NCBI RefSeq assembly: GCF_014197035.1
Contig: NZ_JACIEU010000026.1
Coordinates: 1-63,530 of the forward strand
Length of the DNA stretch: 63,530 nucleotides
Origin: Sphingobium scionense
GTDB lineage: Bacteria > Pseudomonadota > Alphaproteobacteria > Sphingomonadales > Sphingomonadaceae
Direction of reading: 5' to 3'
Of the stretch, positions 9,745 to 19,064 are shown one piece after another. Under the pieces are notes generated by a model that was given only the letters and a program-made list of their open reading frames with translations, had not been told where the DNA came from and did no database searches. The first letter of the stretch is position 1. Each line of letters begins with the position of its first letter. Both the position numbers and the translations under genes were made by a program.

Positions 9745-11672
9745 CGCACGCTGCTCGTGCAGACCATGTCCGCCCCGCCAAGGCGCACCGTCTGCATCAT
9801 CACCGCCGCCTCGGGAAAATCATCGAGACAGCCGCAGCCCTCGACGAGCTCCTCGCCGTCCCCGGCCGGGCAAACGTTGCTGTCCTGGCAGGTGCGGTAG
9901 TAATAGTCCCAACCTGTCGGATCGGTCTGCTTCGATCCGGTTACGCCATCGGGGGCGACTGCCGTGTTCCCTTCCGCCTTGCGGGTCTTGCAGATCGGCT
10001 CGCAGGCGCTGACGCTGCCGCGATCGGGCATGGAGAAACTGCGGGTGGTGAGGCTGTAGCTGCCGTCGGTATTCGCCACCCGGTCGGCTAGCAGGGTCTC
10101 GGTCGAGTGGTCGATGATATAGGCGCCGCGCGAGAGATCGGGCTCGGCCGATGTTCCCAGATCGACGGTGCACCGGTAGGTTCGCTCGCGCAGGAAGAAA
10201 TCGCGAGCGACCTGCGCGGTGCAGGCGCCGGTCCCGAACACCCGCGTCTGCGGCAGCGGGGATAGGCCGGTGTTGACGCCGCTGCGAAACGTCGTAACCC
10301 CGTCGACCACTTCATCCTGCAGCCGGCAGGCATCGTTTGCCCCATAGCCGGAACAGGTGTCGACGAGCTGCTCGCTCGTCTTGCATCCGGTATCGACGCT
10401 GGCATCGATCGCGGCATAGGCTTCGCCGCCTTCGGCCACCGCAACGCGCAGCCAGATGTCATGATCGCCTTGTGTCATCCGCGAGGTCAGATCGAGCGCG
10501 GGGTTCAGGTAGAAAGCGCCCTTCTTCTCGCATTTGCCCGGCGGCAATCCGGTCCCGGTCCAGCTCTGCGGCCCGGAACCCAGCAGTTCGCCGTCGATGC
10601 GGATCTGCGCCCAGTCATCCGCGCCGAAGCGGGTGAGGAGGACCTGGCGCAGGCGGTCGCTGTCCTTGACCCGCAGTGTCATGTGGAAATCGAAGATCGA
10701 GCAGGATCCGCCCGAGAGGCTGTTGTCGGACGGCGAGCCCATGAGGAAGGTGACGTTCTGGGAGCCCGTGACAGAGGTCGCATAGCCACCCGCGACCCGG
10801 TCGATGATCTTCTCGATGGTGATTTCTTCCTGGGTGATCTGCCGGGTGATGGTGCAGCTACGGCTGACTTCGGACGTGCCGGTGCCGGTCGAGGAGGCGG
10901 CGAGTGCCTGGAATACGCTGCTGGCCTGCGCGGCGGCGGAGGCGTCGCTCGAGATGGCGCCCGGATTGCTCTTGTACGCGGTGGCGCCGACATCGGACTG
11001 CGCTGTGCACGAGGTCGTCTGGGCGCCGGTGTAACGGATGACCGGCCCCTCGATCGACGCTTGCGAAACGGCGATGCGCGCGTCCGACGTGGTGAGCGCG
11101 CCGACGACGCCGCCGCCGAGGTCCTTCAGCACCGAGGCGATGTTGCCCCACACCAGGTTATTGCCGCAGCTGTTGTTGACGCAGTAACAGCCGGCAAGCT
11201 CGGTCAGATCGACCTCGCTGAGCTTGAGCGCTCCCGAAGTCGCGGTATCCCAGCGGAAGAACCGGCAGGCATCCCACGTCCCCGGGGTGCAGGAGATGAT
11301 CCCGTTCGCGCAGATGCCCGAGGTCACGACGGGTACCGTCAGCGCCTCGTCGAAGCTGCCGTCGAGATCGCTGTCCCGCGAAATGCTGAGCGTCCCGATA
11401 TCGCCGGTGGTATTCGGCTGCGCGAGCAGTTCCAGATAAGTCGCGGTTTTCTGGCAGGCGAGATCGGGAGTGAACGCTTTGGAGGAGTCCACCGTGGTGA
11501 TGCTCCGGCCCGCCAACCCCGGCGTCACGTAGTTATCGAGCAGCGCATCGCTCTCAGCGCTTTTGGCGCGCGCGGCGGCGGCCGCGGCGCGGGCGCGGTC
11601 CTCCGGCGTCTGCGCGTGCAGCGGCGCGCAAAGCCCGAGTACCGTGACAAGGAGCAGGGCGCGCGCCTTCAT
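9741..11672 (-). CDS. TraN N-terminal and central part, cysteine-rich
   Basis: A 643-residue exported protein (signal ends near residue 20, LHA) with about 24 cysteines. It includes a GCYCVNNSCGNNLVW stretch that resembles the central region of F-type TraN. Together with the next gene it would make a protein of about 1000 residues, the size of long TraN forms in alphaproteobacteria. The start at 11672 is set by a 4-base overlap with the preceding small gene; the track frame upstream is not coding. It probably works at the outer membrane in recipient contact. The TraN relationship is inferred from context and cysteine pattern. Confidence 0.72.
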   Translation of the reverse strand: MKARALLLVTVLGLCAPLHAQTPEDRARAAAAAARAKSAESDALLDNYVTPGLAGRSITTVDSSKAFTPDLACQKTATYLELLAQPNTTGDIGTLSISRDSDLDGSFDEALTVPVVTSGICANGIISCTPGTWDACRFFRWDTATSGALKLSEVDLTELAGCYCVNNSCGNNLVWGNIASVLKDLGGGVVGALTTSDARIAVSQASIEGPVIRYTGAQTTSCTAQSDVGATAYKSNPGAISSDASAAAQASSVFQALAASSTGTGTSEVSRSCTITRQITQEEITIEKIIDRVAGGYATSVTGSQNVTFLMGSPSDNSLSGGSCSIFDFHMTLRVKDSDRLRQVLLTRFGADDWAQIRIDGELLGSGPQSWTGTGLPPGKCEKKGAFYLNPALDLTSRMTQGDHDIWLRVAVAEGGEAYAAIDASVDTGCKTSEQLVDTCSGYGANDACRLQDEVVDGVTTFRSGVNTGLSPLPQTRVFGTGACTAQVARDFFLRERTYRCTVDLGTSAEPDLSRGAYIIDHSTETLLADRVANTDGSYSLTTRSFSMPDRGSVSACEPICKTRKAEGNTAVAPDGVTGSKQTDPTGWDYYYRTCQDSNVCPAGDGEELVEGCGCLDDFPEAAVMMQTVRLGGADMVCTSSVR

Positions 11673-11998
11673 GGCTGGATCTCGCCTGGAACCACGCCGC
11701 GCGAGCCGCGACGCAAACGAAACAGCAGGACGCCGCCGTCGCTGACCGGCCTCTCGGCCCTGAACACGGCCTGCCCCTCGAAGACGGTCAGCGTGGCCGC
11801 GACGACAGACGGCGAGGAGGGGAGCACCGCCTGTCCATCGTCTGTGTTGAAGGCCACGCCGACCGTCCGACCGACACCGCAGGGGGGAAACGGTGCCGGT
11901 CTGACCGCGATGGAAACGCTCGGGCTGAGGGGCTGACGGGCAGGCCACCGGCTGATCCCGGGCGTTTTCACGCGGTTGTCGGAAGGCGACCTGCTCAC
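11669..11998 (-). CDS. small hypothetical protein in the transfer operon
   Basis: A 109-residue, proline- and arginine-rich protein with no recognised domain. It starts with GTG at 11998, overlapping the traU stop as GTGA, and its stop overlaps the ATG of the next gene. Both couplings argue that it is a real operon member despite the weak sequence signals. The C-terminal half has alternating hydrophobic strands (VAATLTVFEGQAVFRAERPV), suggesting a small beta-rich, possibly periplasmic, protein, although no clear signal peptide is visible. Function unknown. Confidence 0.55.
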   Translation of the reverse strand: MSRSPSDNRVKTPGISRWPARQPLSPSVSIAVRPAPFPPCGVGRTVGVAFNTDDGQAVLPSSPSVVAATLTVFEGQAVFRAERPVSDGGVLLFRLRRGSRGVVPGEIQP

Positions 11999-13008
11999 GG
12001 CGTCGATACTCCCGCGCAGCAGATCGTCTTTTCAAAGAGCATGAACTGGGCGTTGTCCTTGCCTGGCGCGTGCTTCGCGCTGGTCCAGAGCGCACCGGGC
12101 CGGCCGACATTGACGCAGCTGCCGCCCTTGACCGGCTCCATCAACTGGAACTTGTAGCGGCTCTTGGTCCACACCGGTTGGGGGATGAAGGAGCAGCCGT
12201 CGGCCGAACTGATTGTGAGCGCGCCGAGCCTCCCCATCATGAAGAGGCCGCGCGCGGCAAGTCCCGCCCAGGCCTCGACGCTGTCCCCGAAATGAATGTC
12301 GCCCGCAACCGGATAGGTTGCGCCCCACGAGCCCATGCACCAGAACAGCGGATCGACGACCTTGCCCGCGGCTGCCGCAGCGCTGTCGGCCATGCAGGCA
12401 AGTCCCGCGGCCGGATTGCCGAACAGGATCGCCTCGGGCTGGATGATCGCGCCGAGCGTTGCCGATTGCCAGGTTGGCAGGACTTCGGTGATGAGGGCGA
12501 CGTCGAAGCCGTCGTCCTCGATGCACGGCAGGTCGGTGAACATGTCGAGCATCTTCCAGACCGGCGAGATGTAGTAGTGCATCTGCGCGAACATCTTGCG
12601 CGTGTTGGTGCCGTCGGCGAGGCTGCTCTGGCTCCCCTGCAGCTTGCCGCCCGTCGGCATGATGTCCGCGCCGAGCGCCATCATGCAGCCCGGTTCGGTC
12701 ACCACATCGACCATCCTGTTCGGCGACCAGAAGCTGACTTTCACCCCGAACCAGAAGGTCACGCCCTTGCGACAGGCGCAGAGCGGCTTGGAGGCCGACT
12801 GGGCGTCGAGCGCCTTGCCGAGCGGTTCACTGGGGCCGACCTTCACGCCGCCGATGGTGATCGGGAAGATGCAGTTCCAGCGCACCTTGGTGATCGGGTT
12901 GAACGCCGTGCCCGCTTCGCATTTGGACGCATGGGCGGGAGCCGCGACCGCCAGTGCGGCAAAGCCGCAACCCAGCGCGAGCAATCTGCGAAGCGACAAT
13001 AGTTTCAT
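11995..13008 (-). CDS. traU: TraU, F-type conjugal transfer protein
   Basis: A 337-residue protein with a signal peptide (cleavage near residue 27, AHA). Cysteines are spaced as in TraU, the CxC pair (LCACRKG) and tryptophan-rich segments (VTFWFGVKVSFWSP, WKMLDMFTDLPC) are present, and the C-terminus is CCAG. TraU is a periplasmic protein needed for DNA transfer and works with TraW and TrbC. Four-base overlaps on both sides place it firmly in the operon. Length equals the usual family size (about 330). Confidence 0.93.
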   Translation of the reverse strand: MKLLSLRRLLALGCGFAALAVAAPAHASKCEAGTAFNPITKVRWNCIFPITIGGVKVGPSEPLGKALDAQSASKPLCACRKGVTFWFGVKVSFWSPNRMVDVVTEPGCMMALGADIMPTGGKLQGSQSSLADGTNTRKMFAQMHYYISPVWKMLDMFTDLPCIEDDGFDVALITEVLPTWQSATLGAIIQPEAILFGNPAAGLACMADSAAAAAGKVVDPLFWCMGSWGATYPVAGDIHFGDSVEAWAGLAARGLFMMGRLGALTISSADGCSFIPQPVWTKSRYKFQLMEPVKGGSCVNVGRPGALWTSAKHAPGKDNAQFMLFEKTICCAGVSTP

Positions 13009-13649
13009 CGCACTGCGCTCCGGTCGGTTTTGCGCCTGTCGACTTCGGTAAGCACGAGCTTCTGGCCGTCCTGCGCGACGATCACCGGCGCGACGGTCAG
13101 GCCGAGCCGCGCCTTGACGCGTTCTTCGAGTAGGAACAGCGCGCGGCCGTGCCGTTCGCCCAGGGTGATCACATCGGCATCACCGGGGCCTCCTGCTGCA
13201 AGCAGGATGAAATCGGCCGGTCTTGCGGTGCGTAGCGCCCAGTCAAGCTCGCGCGGATGCACGACGATCAGCCGCTGGGGCAGCGACACGTAGGCGAGCG
13301 GGTTGAAGCTGTAGCCCTTGGCATAGAGCAGCTTGCCCTCTGGCAGGCGGATATCCTGGTCGAGCGTATAGAAAGGGACCACCGTGCGGGTCCGATCCGC
13401 GTGGGCAATTCCGAGCGACGCCGCCTTCATCGCCGACCAGCGCTCGCGCGGGCCGAAGGCCCTCGTCATTTCGGGAACGCGCGCCGCCTGGCCCTCGATC
13501 TCGCGCAGCGCGTCGGGTTCTGCGATCGGCCAGGTCCGACCGATGGTGCTGGTCTCCGCAAGGGCCGCTGTCGAGGTCGCGAAGGGAAGGGTCAGCGTCG
13601 CCAGCGCGTACACGACTTGGTTGGGGCAATGTGTAGACCTAGCGACCAT
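13005..13649 (-). CDS. traW: TraW, F-type pilus assembly protein
   Basis: A 214-residue exported protein. The start at 13649 gives a plausible signal peptide ending near residue 31 (STAALA); an in-frame ATG at 13679 would add ten residues. The body has the TraW features RTWPIAEPDAL near the mature N-terminus and a helix-strand C-terminal half. TraW works with TrbC and TraU in the periplasm. It overlaps traU by four bases. Confidence 0.88.
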   Translation of the reverse strand: MVARSTHCPNQVVYALATLTLPFATSTAALAETSTIGRTWPIAEPDALREIEGQAARVPEMTRAFGPRERWSAMKAASLGIAHADRTRTVVPFYTLDQDIRLPEGKLLYAKGYSFNPLAYVSLPQRLIVVHPRELDWALRTARPADFILLAAGGPGDADVITLGERHGRALFLLEERVKARLGLTVAPVIVAQDGQKLVLTEVDRRKTDRSAVR

Positions 13650-13887
13650 GACGACGTCTCCATCCAGGCTGGCCGCCATCGCGATCCTCGCCGATCGCCG
13701 CGCTGATCAGCGCTGCAGTCGCAATGATCGCGGTAATGACGACGAGCAGGCGGAACCGATCGGGCACGGCGGGCAGCTGCCAAGCGATGCAGGACTGCAC
13801 CAGCAGCAGGCCCTGGCTGCCGAGCACCAGACGGATAGGCCCCGGGGCCGGTGTCGAGGAGAAGATACCGTTCACCGCTGCCTCCAC
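13639..13887 (-). CDS. small membrane protein, position of trbI
   Basis: An 82-residue protein with one strong hydrophobic segment near residues 47-67 (RLLVVITAIIATAALISAAIG) and a basic C-terminus. In F-like operons a small bitopic protein, TrbI, sits between traC and traW, so position and topology suggest a TrbI-like role, but no sequence match can be claimed. It overlaps the upstream gene by 16 bases and traW by 11. Confidence that it is translated rests on this tight packing. Confidence 0.5.
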   Translation of the reverse strand: MEAAVNGIFSSTPAPGPIRLVLGSQGLLLVQSCIAWQLPAVPDRFRLLVVITAIIATAALISAAIGEDRDGGQPGWRRRHGR

Positions 13888-14225
13888 TGCCGCACCTGCG
13901 CCTTGAGGCGCTCGCCTATCTCGTGCCAGGGGACGAGGGTGAGACCGGAACTCGCTGCGCCAAGACCGGCGGTTACGCCGATCGCGACGGCGCTTTGGAA
14001 CGGAGCATCGAGGGTTCCGGAGAGGGCAAAGGCCAGAAGCGAAGCGTTCGCGATGCTAACACCCAGAAGATTGATGTAGCTCAGCCGCGCATAGCGCCGT
14101 TCCGCTGCGATCACCGTCACGATAGCGTTTGCCACCGCTTCCATGCCGATCACCTGGTTCTCCAGGCTTCGCGCACAGGCGAGAAGGTCGCGAAGATCGT
14201 GGGCCGGATCGCCCTTCGCGCTCAT
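13872..14225 (-). CDS. membrane protein of unknown function in the transfer operon
   Basis: A 117-residue protein with a polar N-terminus of about 45 residues, then two hydrophobic segments (about 48-68 and 73-95) and a short basic tail. It starts at 14225 in a 4-base overlap with the stop of the preceding small gene. The open frame runs further upstream but there lies inside that gene and traC. No family recognised. Topology resembles the next upstream small protein, so the two may act together. Confidence 0.6.
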   Translation of the reverse strand: MSAKGDPAHDLRDLLACARSLENQVIGMEAVANAIVTVIAAERRYARLSYINLLGVSIANASLLAFALSGTLDAPFQSAVAIGVTAGLGAASSGLTLVPWHEIGERLKAQVRQWRQR

Positions 14226-14551
14226 CGTGCCCTCCACGGCCGCAGGTGCGACACCAGCTTGCCGCAGGCGCCGGAAAGACCGATCAGCAGCATGCCGCTC
14301 GCAAAGCAGGCGGCCGCGACGATGATCCCGGCGCGCAGCGCGGGCAGGACCGGCTGGTGAAGCGCGAGGCCGGCGATCGTGACCAGCGCGCCCATCATGA
14401 AGGTTTCGATGGCGACCAGCCGCAATCGCCAGCGGATAGCTGCTGCTTCTGCTCGCTGGGCCACGCGCGCTTCGATGGCGGCCTGCACGGCCGGGTCCTG
14501 CTCCCAGTCGAGCAGCAGCTGGTCGGGATGCGGGGAGGGCGCGCGTGTCAT
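14222..14551 (-). CDS. membrane protein of unknown function in the transfer operon
   Basis: A 109-residue protein with a polar N-terminus (about 45 residues) and two hydrophobic segments (about 48-68 and 72-92), ending in a basic tail. Its ATG at 14551 overlaps the traC stop. Like its neighbour it has the form of a small bitopic or hairpin inner-membrane protein. No known F-type Tra protein could be matched; a system-specific accessory role is inferred from position alone. Confidence 0.6.
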   Translation of the reverse strand: MTRAPSPHPDQLLLDWEQDPAVQAAIEARVAQRAEAAAIRWRLRLVAIETFMMGALVTIAGLALHQPVLPALRAGIIVAAACFASGMLLIGLSGACGKLVSHLRPWRAR

Positions 14552-17094
14552 GCCGAGGCCCCATCCGATTGGCCATCCCAACAGCGCTCCCGGCCGCCGG
14601 CATCACCCAGGATTTGTACAGGATCGACGCCGGCCAGTTCGCACACCGCTTCCAGCGGGCTGCGCCCGGCACGCAGCAGAGCCTCGAAGGCGGCGACCTC
14701 GCCTGGCGCCGAGGTGTTGATCCAGTAGCTGAAGGGATCGACGACCAGCCGCGCGATCCCCAGGCCAAGCGGCGAATCTATGAACACTTCGGAATAGTTC
14801 GGCTTGGCGTTGCGCACCGATTTGAGGAGGTCGAGGACGAAGCCCGAATAGTCGAGGATCTTGTTGTCGACTGCCTTGTCGTAAGTCGAGCCCTGCAGCA
14901 GGAATTTCGTCGCCGCATTCTCGAGGATCACCTGGCCGGTGCCGCCGAAGAGCGTCAGATCGTTCATGCTCTGAAGGACGATCCCGAAGCTGCCCTGGTA
15001 TTTGCGCGCCCGGCGATAGCCCTGGCCGAAGGCTTCGGCGAGACGCGAGAGATCCTGCCCGTCGCTACGCGTCATGAACTGGGCGGCCTCGTCGCACAGC
15101 ACGAAGCGGGGACGGCCGCGGTCGGAGAGATAGAGCTCCTGGGTGACGGCATTGACCACCACCATGACGATGACATTGAAGAGGTCCGGCAGCGCTTTGA
15201 GCCGTTCGAGCTCGAGCACGACGAATTCGTCGCTGCGGATATCGAAGGTCGAAGGCCCGTTGAAGAAATGGCCGTAAGCGCCCCCGGACCCGAAATCGCG
15301 CAGGTTGAAGGCGAGCTCGCGCGCGACGGGCACGAGATGCTCGACGCGGTCGAGGTCCGAGACGGCGTTCTCGGGATAGCGGCCGAGCCACTCGCGCACC
15401 GCATCGATGCCGTCCTCGCCGCGCCCGCCATCGACTGTCCACTGGACAGCGGACTTGAGGAGATTCCACTGCGAGGTGGTAACGGGCTTGCGGGTGGCGG
15501 CGTTGGCCATTTCCGCGACGATCGCGACCGCCATGGCGATCGCCGACTGCTTGTCCTCGCCGTCGAGCGCGAGCCCCATGTCGAAGGGGTTGAGGACGAG
15601 CCGTTCCTCGCCGATGTCGATGTAGCGGCCCGAGCACAGCGTGCAGAGCTTGCGATAGCTGCCGCCGATATCGATGATCCGGATCAGCGCGCCTTGCGCG
15701 TAATATTGCTGGCACAAGTTGTTGAGCAGGAAGCTCTTGCCCGCGCCGGACTCGGCCGAGACGATGAAGTTGTAGTTGTTGATCCTGGGATCGAAGAGGT
15801 CGAGGGTGATAAGCTGACCCTTGCGGCCCACGTACAGCAGCGCCGGGCGCCCGCCCCCGCGAAAATCGGTCTGCACCGGCGCCATCAGCGTCGCCGCCTT
15901 GACCGGCATCCGGAAATCGCGCTCGAGCAGCTTCATCGTGCGCTTTTCGGGATAGAGGCCGAAGGGCAGGCTGGCGGCGAGCAGCACCGGCAGCAGATAG
16001 CTCTCCTCCTGGACCATGAAGGGTAGCGGTTCGGACTCCCACAGTCGCTTGGCGCGCGCGGCCATGTCGCGCGCGTGCGCACTGTCGCGGCCCAGCACCC
16101 ACATCGTCGGGATCACCGCAACGAACCGGCTGTTCGAGGCCTCGTCGAGGATCCAGCCGATCTCCTCGATCTGCTTGCCGACCTCGACCGCGAAGCTGCC
16201 CGCTGCCTTCTGCGCGGAGAGGATCTGCGCGCGCTTGTGAATCTCGAACTGCGAATGGTCGAACAGCACCGAGAGACAGGAGAGGAATGGCCCGCCGATC
16301 TGGTCGCTGTCTTCGGCGCTCCCGCGCATGCCGCCCATCAGCCGGTTGGCGCGCTCGGCGGTGATGCGCCGCGCCGGCGCCTTGGGCGTCAGGCAACGTG
16401 CGACCTGGTTGCCGAGGAAAACTTCCGGCCCCTCGAAAAAGAGGTCGGGCCCCGCCTCGATGATCTGGCGGGCCACCGAGGGTGCGGGCATGCCGCCGAC
16501 CCCATCCTGTAGGAAAACGCCGGGCGCAGACGCGAACACGCCGTTGAATATCCGCCGGTAGAAGCTGACAAGCTCCGATGGCGGCAGACGGCGGATGCCC
16601 ATCTTCGCCAGTTGCTCCTCGACCTGCCGACGAAGGTCGGCGCCCAGCTTCACCCGTGTCTTCACCGCGAGGAACAGGCGAAAGTCGCGCACCGGGATAC
16701 CGTGCAGGGAGGCGAGCCCGCGGGTTCCGGCGCGCAGATAGTCTGCGGTCCGCCGCGCCGAGGCCTGCACCAGCGGATCGGGCCGGACCTTGAGGTCGAG
16801 ATAGGCGTCGAGCGCGGGGTCTATCAGCGGATCGGCGAAGGTGATGAGTTGCAGCACCGTCCCTTCGGGGAAATGGATGTTGAGCAGTCCGAGCAGCGCC
16901 TGCTGGACATGGGCGAACATGTAGGCGGCGGGAACGAGCTCCCAGGCCTGGCCCCAGCCATCGTCGATGCACAGGAACGCCTCTTCCTCCTCGACCCAGG
17001 CCAGCATCGGCAGGAAGTCGGAATAGGCATCGCGCGTCACCGTCGCGCGCAGGCGCTGGTAGCTGAGGCCGCCCCGTGTATTTCGCGCGCTCAT
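14548..17094 (-). CDS. traC: TraC, type IV secretion ATPase (VirB4 family)
   Basis: An 848-residue protein with the TraC/VirB4 layout. The N-terminal domain (about 1-420) is followed by a P-loop in SAESGAGKSFLLNNL at residues 446-460 and a Walker B-like RFVLCDEAAQFM stretch in the last quarter. It powers pilus assembly at the inner membrane. Its start overlaps the traV stop by four bases. Size matches the family. It is the main energy-providing ATPase of the system in this window; the coupling protein is not present. Confidence 0.95.
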   Translation of the reverse strand: MSARNTRGGLSYQRLRATVTRDAYSDFLPMLAWVEEEEAFLCIDDGWGQAWELVPAAYMFAHVQQALLGLLNIHFPEGTVLQLITFADPLIDPALDAYLDLKVRPDPLVQASARRTADYLRAGTRGLASLHGIPVRDFRLFLAVKTRVKLGADLRRQVEEQLAKMGIRRLPPSELVSFYRRIFNGVFASAPGVFLQDGVGGMPAPSVARQIIEAGPDLFFEGPEVFLGNQVARCLTPKAPARRITAERANRLMGGMRGSAEDSDQIGGPFLSCLSVLFDHSQFEIHKRAQILSAQKAAGSFAVEVGKQIEEIGWILDEASNSRFVAVIPTMWVLGRDSAHARDMAARAKRLWESEPLPFMVQEESYLLPVLLAASLPFGLYPEKRTMKLLERDFRMPVKAATLMAPVQTDFRGGGRPALLYVGRKGQLITLDLFDPRINNYNFIVSAESGAGKSFLLNNLCQQYYAQGALIRIIDIGGSYRKLCTLCSGRYIDIGEERLVLNPFDMGLALDGEDKQSAIAMAVAIVAEMANAATRKPVTTSQWNLLKSAVQWTVDGGRGEDGIDAVREWLGRYPENAVSDLDRVEHLVPVARELAFNLRDFGSGGAYGHFFNGPSTFDIRSDEFVVLELERLKALPDLFNVIVMVVVNAVTQELYLSDRGRPRFVLCDEAAQFMTRSDGQDLSRLAEAFGQGYRRARKYQGSFGIVLQSMNDLTLFGGTGQVILENAATKFLLQGSTYDKAVDNKILDYSGFVLDLLKSVRNAKPNYSEVFIDSPLGLGIARLVVDPFSYWINTSAPGEVAAFEALLRAGRSPLEAVCELAGVDPVQILGDAGGRERCWDGQSDGASA

Positions 17095-17693
17095 GGCCGG
17101 CTCTCCGGTTCGAGGGCGTCGCGGCGTGCACTGGTGGCCAGCTCAGCGGTTCCTGCAGGATCGCTCTCGCGCGTGGTGCGCAACACCGACGGCGCGGGAA
17201 CCCGGCCGCCGGGTTCGACCAGATAGTCGCCGACGACCCATATGGCCTTGTCGACGATCGAATAGATGTAGCGCGGCATATAGAGGCGACCCGGCCGCTG
17301 CTTGTCCGCATAGGGAAGGATCAGCGTGCGCACCGTTCGCGATGGCCGCAGCATCGGCGAGGAAGGGCTCTCGACCACTGCGCCGATGTTGGTGACAGCG
17401 GGTTCGGCAAGGGCAGGGGTCTTTGCATCGCGGCGCTTGGGCTCTGCTGCCCCTGACGCTTTTCCCGTCTGGAGCAGCTTGCGGTCGTTGGTAACGGCCG
17501 GATCGGACTTGGAAGATCGTCCGGCCAGCGCGTCGGCATAGGCCTGATCGGGATGGATGCACTGGCCATGGTCGCTGTTCTTGCAGGAGAACTTCTCGCT
17601 GTAGGGCGACATCACCGAACCGACCGCAGCGCAGCTCGACAGGGACAGACCGATGAGGGGGAGAGCCAGCAATGCGGGACGTAGCGTGGTCAT
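17091..17693 (-). CDS. traV: TraV, outer-membrane core lipoprotein
   Basis: A 200-residue protein with a lipoprotein signal whose lipobox (LSSC) puts the acylated cysteine at residue 21. Two further cysteines near residues 37 and 45 match TraV. The C-terminal part contains PGRLYMPRYIYSIVDKAIWV. TraV anchors the TraK-TraB core complex in the outer membrane (the VirB7 role). It lies 24 bases after traB and overlaps traC. Confidence 0.9.
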   Translation of the reverse strand: MTTLRPALLALPLIGLSLSSCAAVGSVMSPYSEKFSCKNSDHGQCIHPDQAYADALAGRSSKSDPAVTNDRKLLQTGKASGAAEPKRRDAKTPALAEPAVTNIGAVVESPSSPMLRPSRTVRTLILPYADKQRPGRLYMPRYIYSIVDKAIWVVGDYLVEPGGRVPAPSVLRTTRESDPAGTAELATSARRDALEPESRP

Positions 17694-17717
17694 GTTCCTG
17701 TCTCCGGTTGGCGAGTG

Positions 17718-19064
17718 TCAGAATTTGGCGGCGGCGCCGGGCTTGATCTCGAGGGTCACGCCCTCCTGGATCACCACGACAACGTCCTTGGCGGCGCCGA
17801 CTTCGACGATGGGCCCCGCTTGCCGGGCGAGATCGAGGTAGAAGTCGGTGAGTTTGTCCGAGGACTTGGAAAGGCCCCCGGCGATGCCGGTCTTGGCGGC
17901 GTCCGCGGCATCGAGCGTGCGTACCGAGCCCAGCGCCGAGGTCGACGTGCTGCCGAAGGTGCTTTCGACCGATTGCGAAATGCCGCTGATGGTGCCGGCG
18001 ATGAAAGCGCGGGCGAGCGTGGCACCGGCGCGGGTCACCACCTTGCCCGACAGGCCCTTCTTGCCGTCGGTATCGACGAAGAAGCCTTTGACGGGCTGAT
18101 CGACCACCGAATGCTCGTCGAAATCGACGCAGGACAGCGAGACGAGCTGGATTTCCACCCGCTCCTTGGCGAGGCTGCCGGTGGCGTTGCCGATGACGAA
18201 GCAGCCGGCAAGGTTCGCCTTGACCTCATTGGGCAGGACTGCGGGCGCCTGGACTCTCGCGATGATCGGCTCGGGATTGCTCGTGGCGTCCCGGCTCGCC
18301 AGCGCGTCGATCCCGGTCAGGAGCCGCGCCTTCATGAAACCAGGCGGTAAATAGATCGTCCGATTCTTTTTTTTAGACGACGCCGAGGCATCGGCGGTGC
18401 CCTGAGGCCCACCCGTGCGAATGACCGCACCCGTGGCCGAGCCGATCGCGCCGACCGTCTTCTCGACCGGCGGTGCGGGCGGCGCTACAGATACGGGAGC
18501 CGTCGGCGGTGCGGGCAATCTGTTGGCGTCCGCGGAAATGTCGCCCGTCTCGGGAGGATAGGGCAGGGCCGGAACGGTATCCGGCAGTGCAGGCGGCAGA
18601 TCGCCATCGCTGCCCTGGTTACCCGCAGCCGCCTTGCTGCCGGGAACCACCTTGCCTTCCTCGATGGCGCTGACGCGGTCTCCGAGCAGTTGCTGGCCGT
18701 CGAGCACTTTCTTGAGGTCGCCGCGCAGCTTCACCTCGAGGCTGTCGCCGCGTAGGCCCGCGCCCATGTTAAGCGAAGCGGCGGGATCGGCGCTCTTCAC
18801 CTCTTCCTCACGCCCCGAGGCCATGTAGAGCGCGAAACCGAGCGCACCGACGGCGGCGGCGACCGCGAACTGCCGCGCGCGCAGCTTCTGCTTCGCGGAC
18901 AGCCGGTCCCACTGTGCTTTCCAGTCAGGAAGACCAAAGACCGCGCCAATCCCGGCACGAGCCAGCGCATCCTCGCCTTCGCGCGCGGCCTGTTCGGCCA
19001 GGTGCGCCTGGTAGGCCGAGTGCTGATCCGGCGCGCCCGCCGCCCTGTCGTCCGGCCCGTTCAT
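17718..19064 (-). CDS. traB: TraB, core complex protein (VirB10 family)
   Basis: A 448-residue protein with a cytoplasmic N-terminus, one membrane segment near residues 66-83, a proline-rich periplasmic linker (PALPDTVPALPYPPE, PAPPTAPVSVAPPAPP) and the conserved C-terminal beta-barrel domain. TraB spans the envelope and links the inner-membrane ATPases to the TraK/TraV outer ring. The start at 19064 overlaps the traK stop by four bases; the longer frame upstream is a shadow of traK. It is a little shorter than the F protein, mainly in the linker. Confidence 0.92.
   Translation of the reverse strand: MNGPDDRAAGAPDQHSAYQAHLAEQAAREGEDALARAGIGAVFGLPDWKAQWDRLSAKQKLRARQFAVAAAVGALGFALYMASGREEEVKSADPAASLNMGAGLRGDSLEVKLRGDLKKVLDGQQLLGDRVSAIEEGKVVPGSKAAAGNQGSDGDLPPALPDTVPALPYPPETGDISADANRLPAPPTAPVSVAPPAPPVEKTVGAIGSATGAVIRTGGPQGTADASASSKKKNRTIYLPPGFMKARLLTGIDALASRDATSNPEPIIARVQAPAVLPNEVKANLAGCFVIGNATGSLAKERVEIQLVSLSCVDFDEHSVVDQPVKGFFVDTDGKKGLSGKVVTRAGATLARAFIAGTISGISQSVESTFGSTSTSALGSVRTLDAADAAKTGIAGGLSKSSDKLTDFYLDLARQAGPIVEVGAAKDVVVVIQEGVTLEIKPGAAAKF

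Noticed and set aside
15065..17311. Minus-strand ORF of 748 codons overlapping traC
   Set aside because: Out-of-frame shadow of traC; arginine-rich with no motif, while the traC frame carries all VirB4 motifs.
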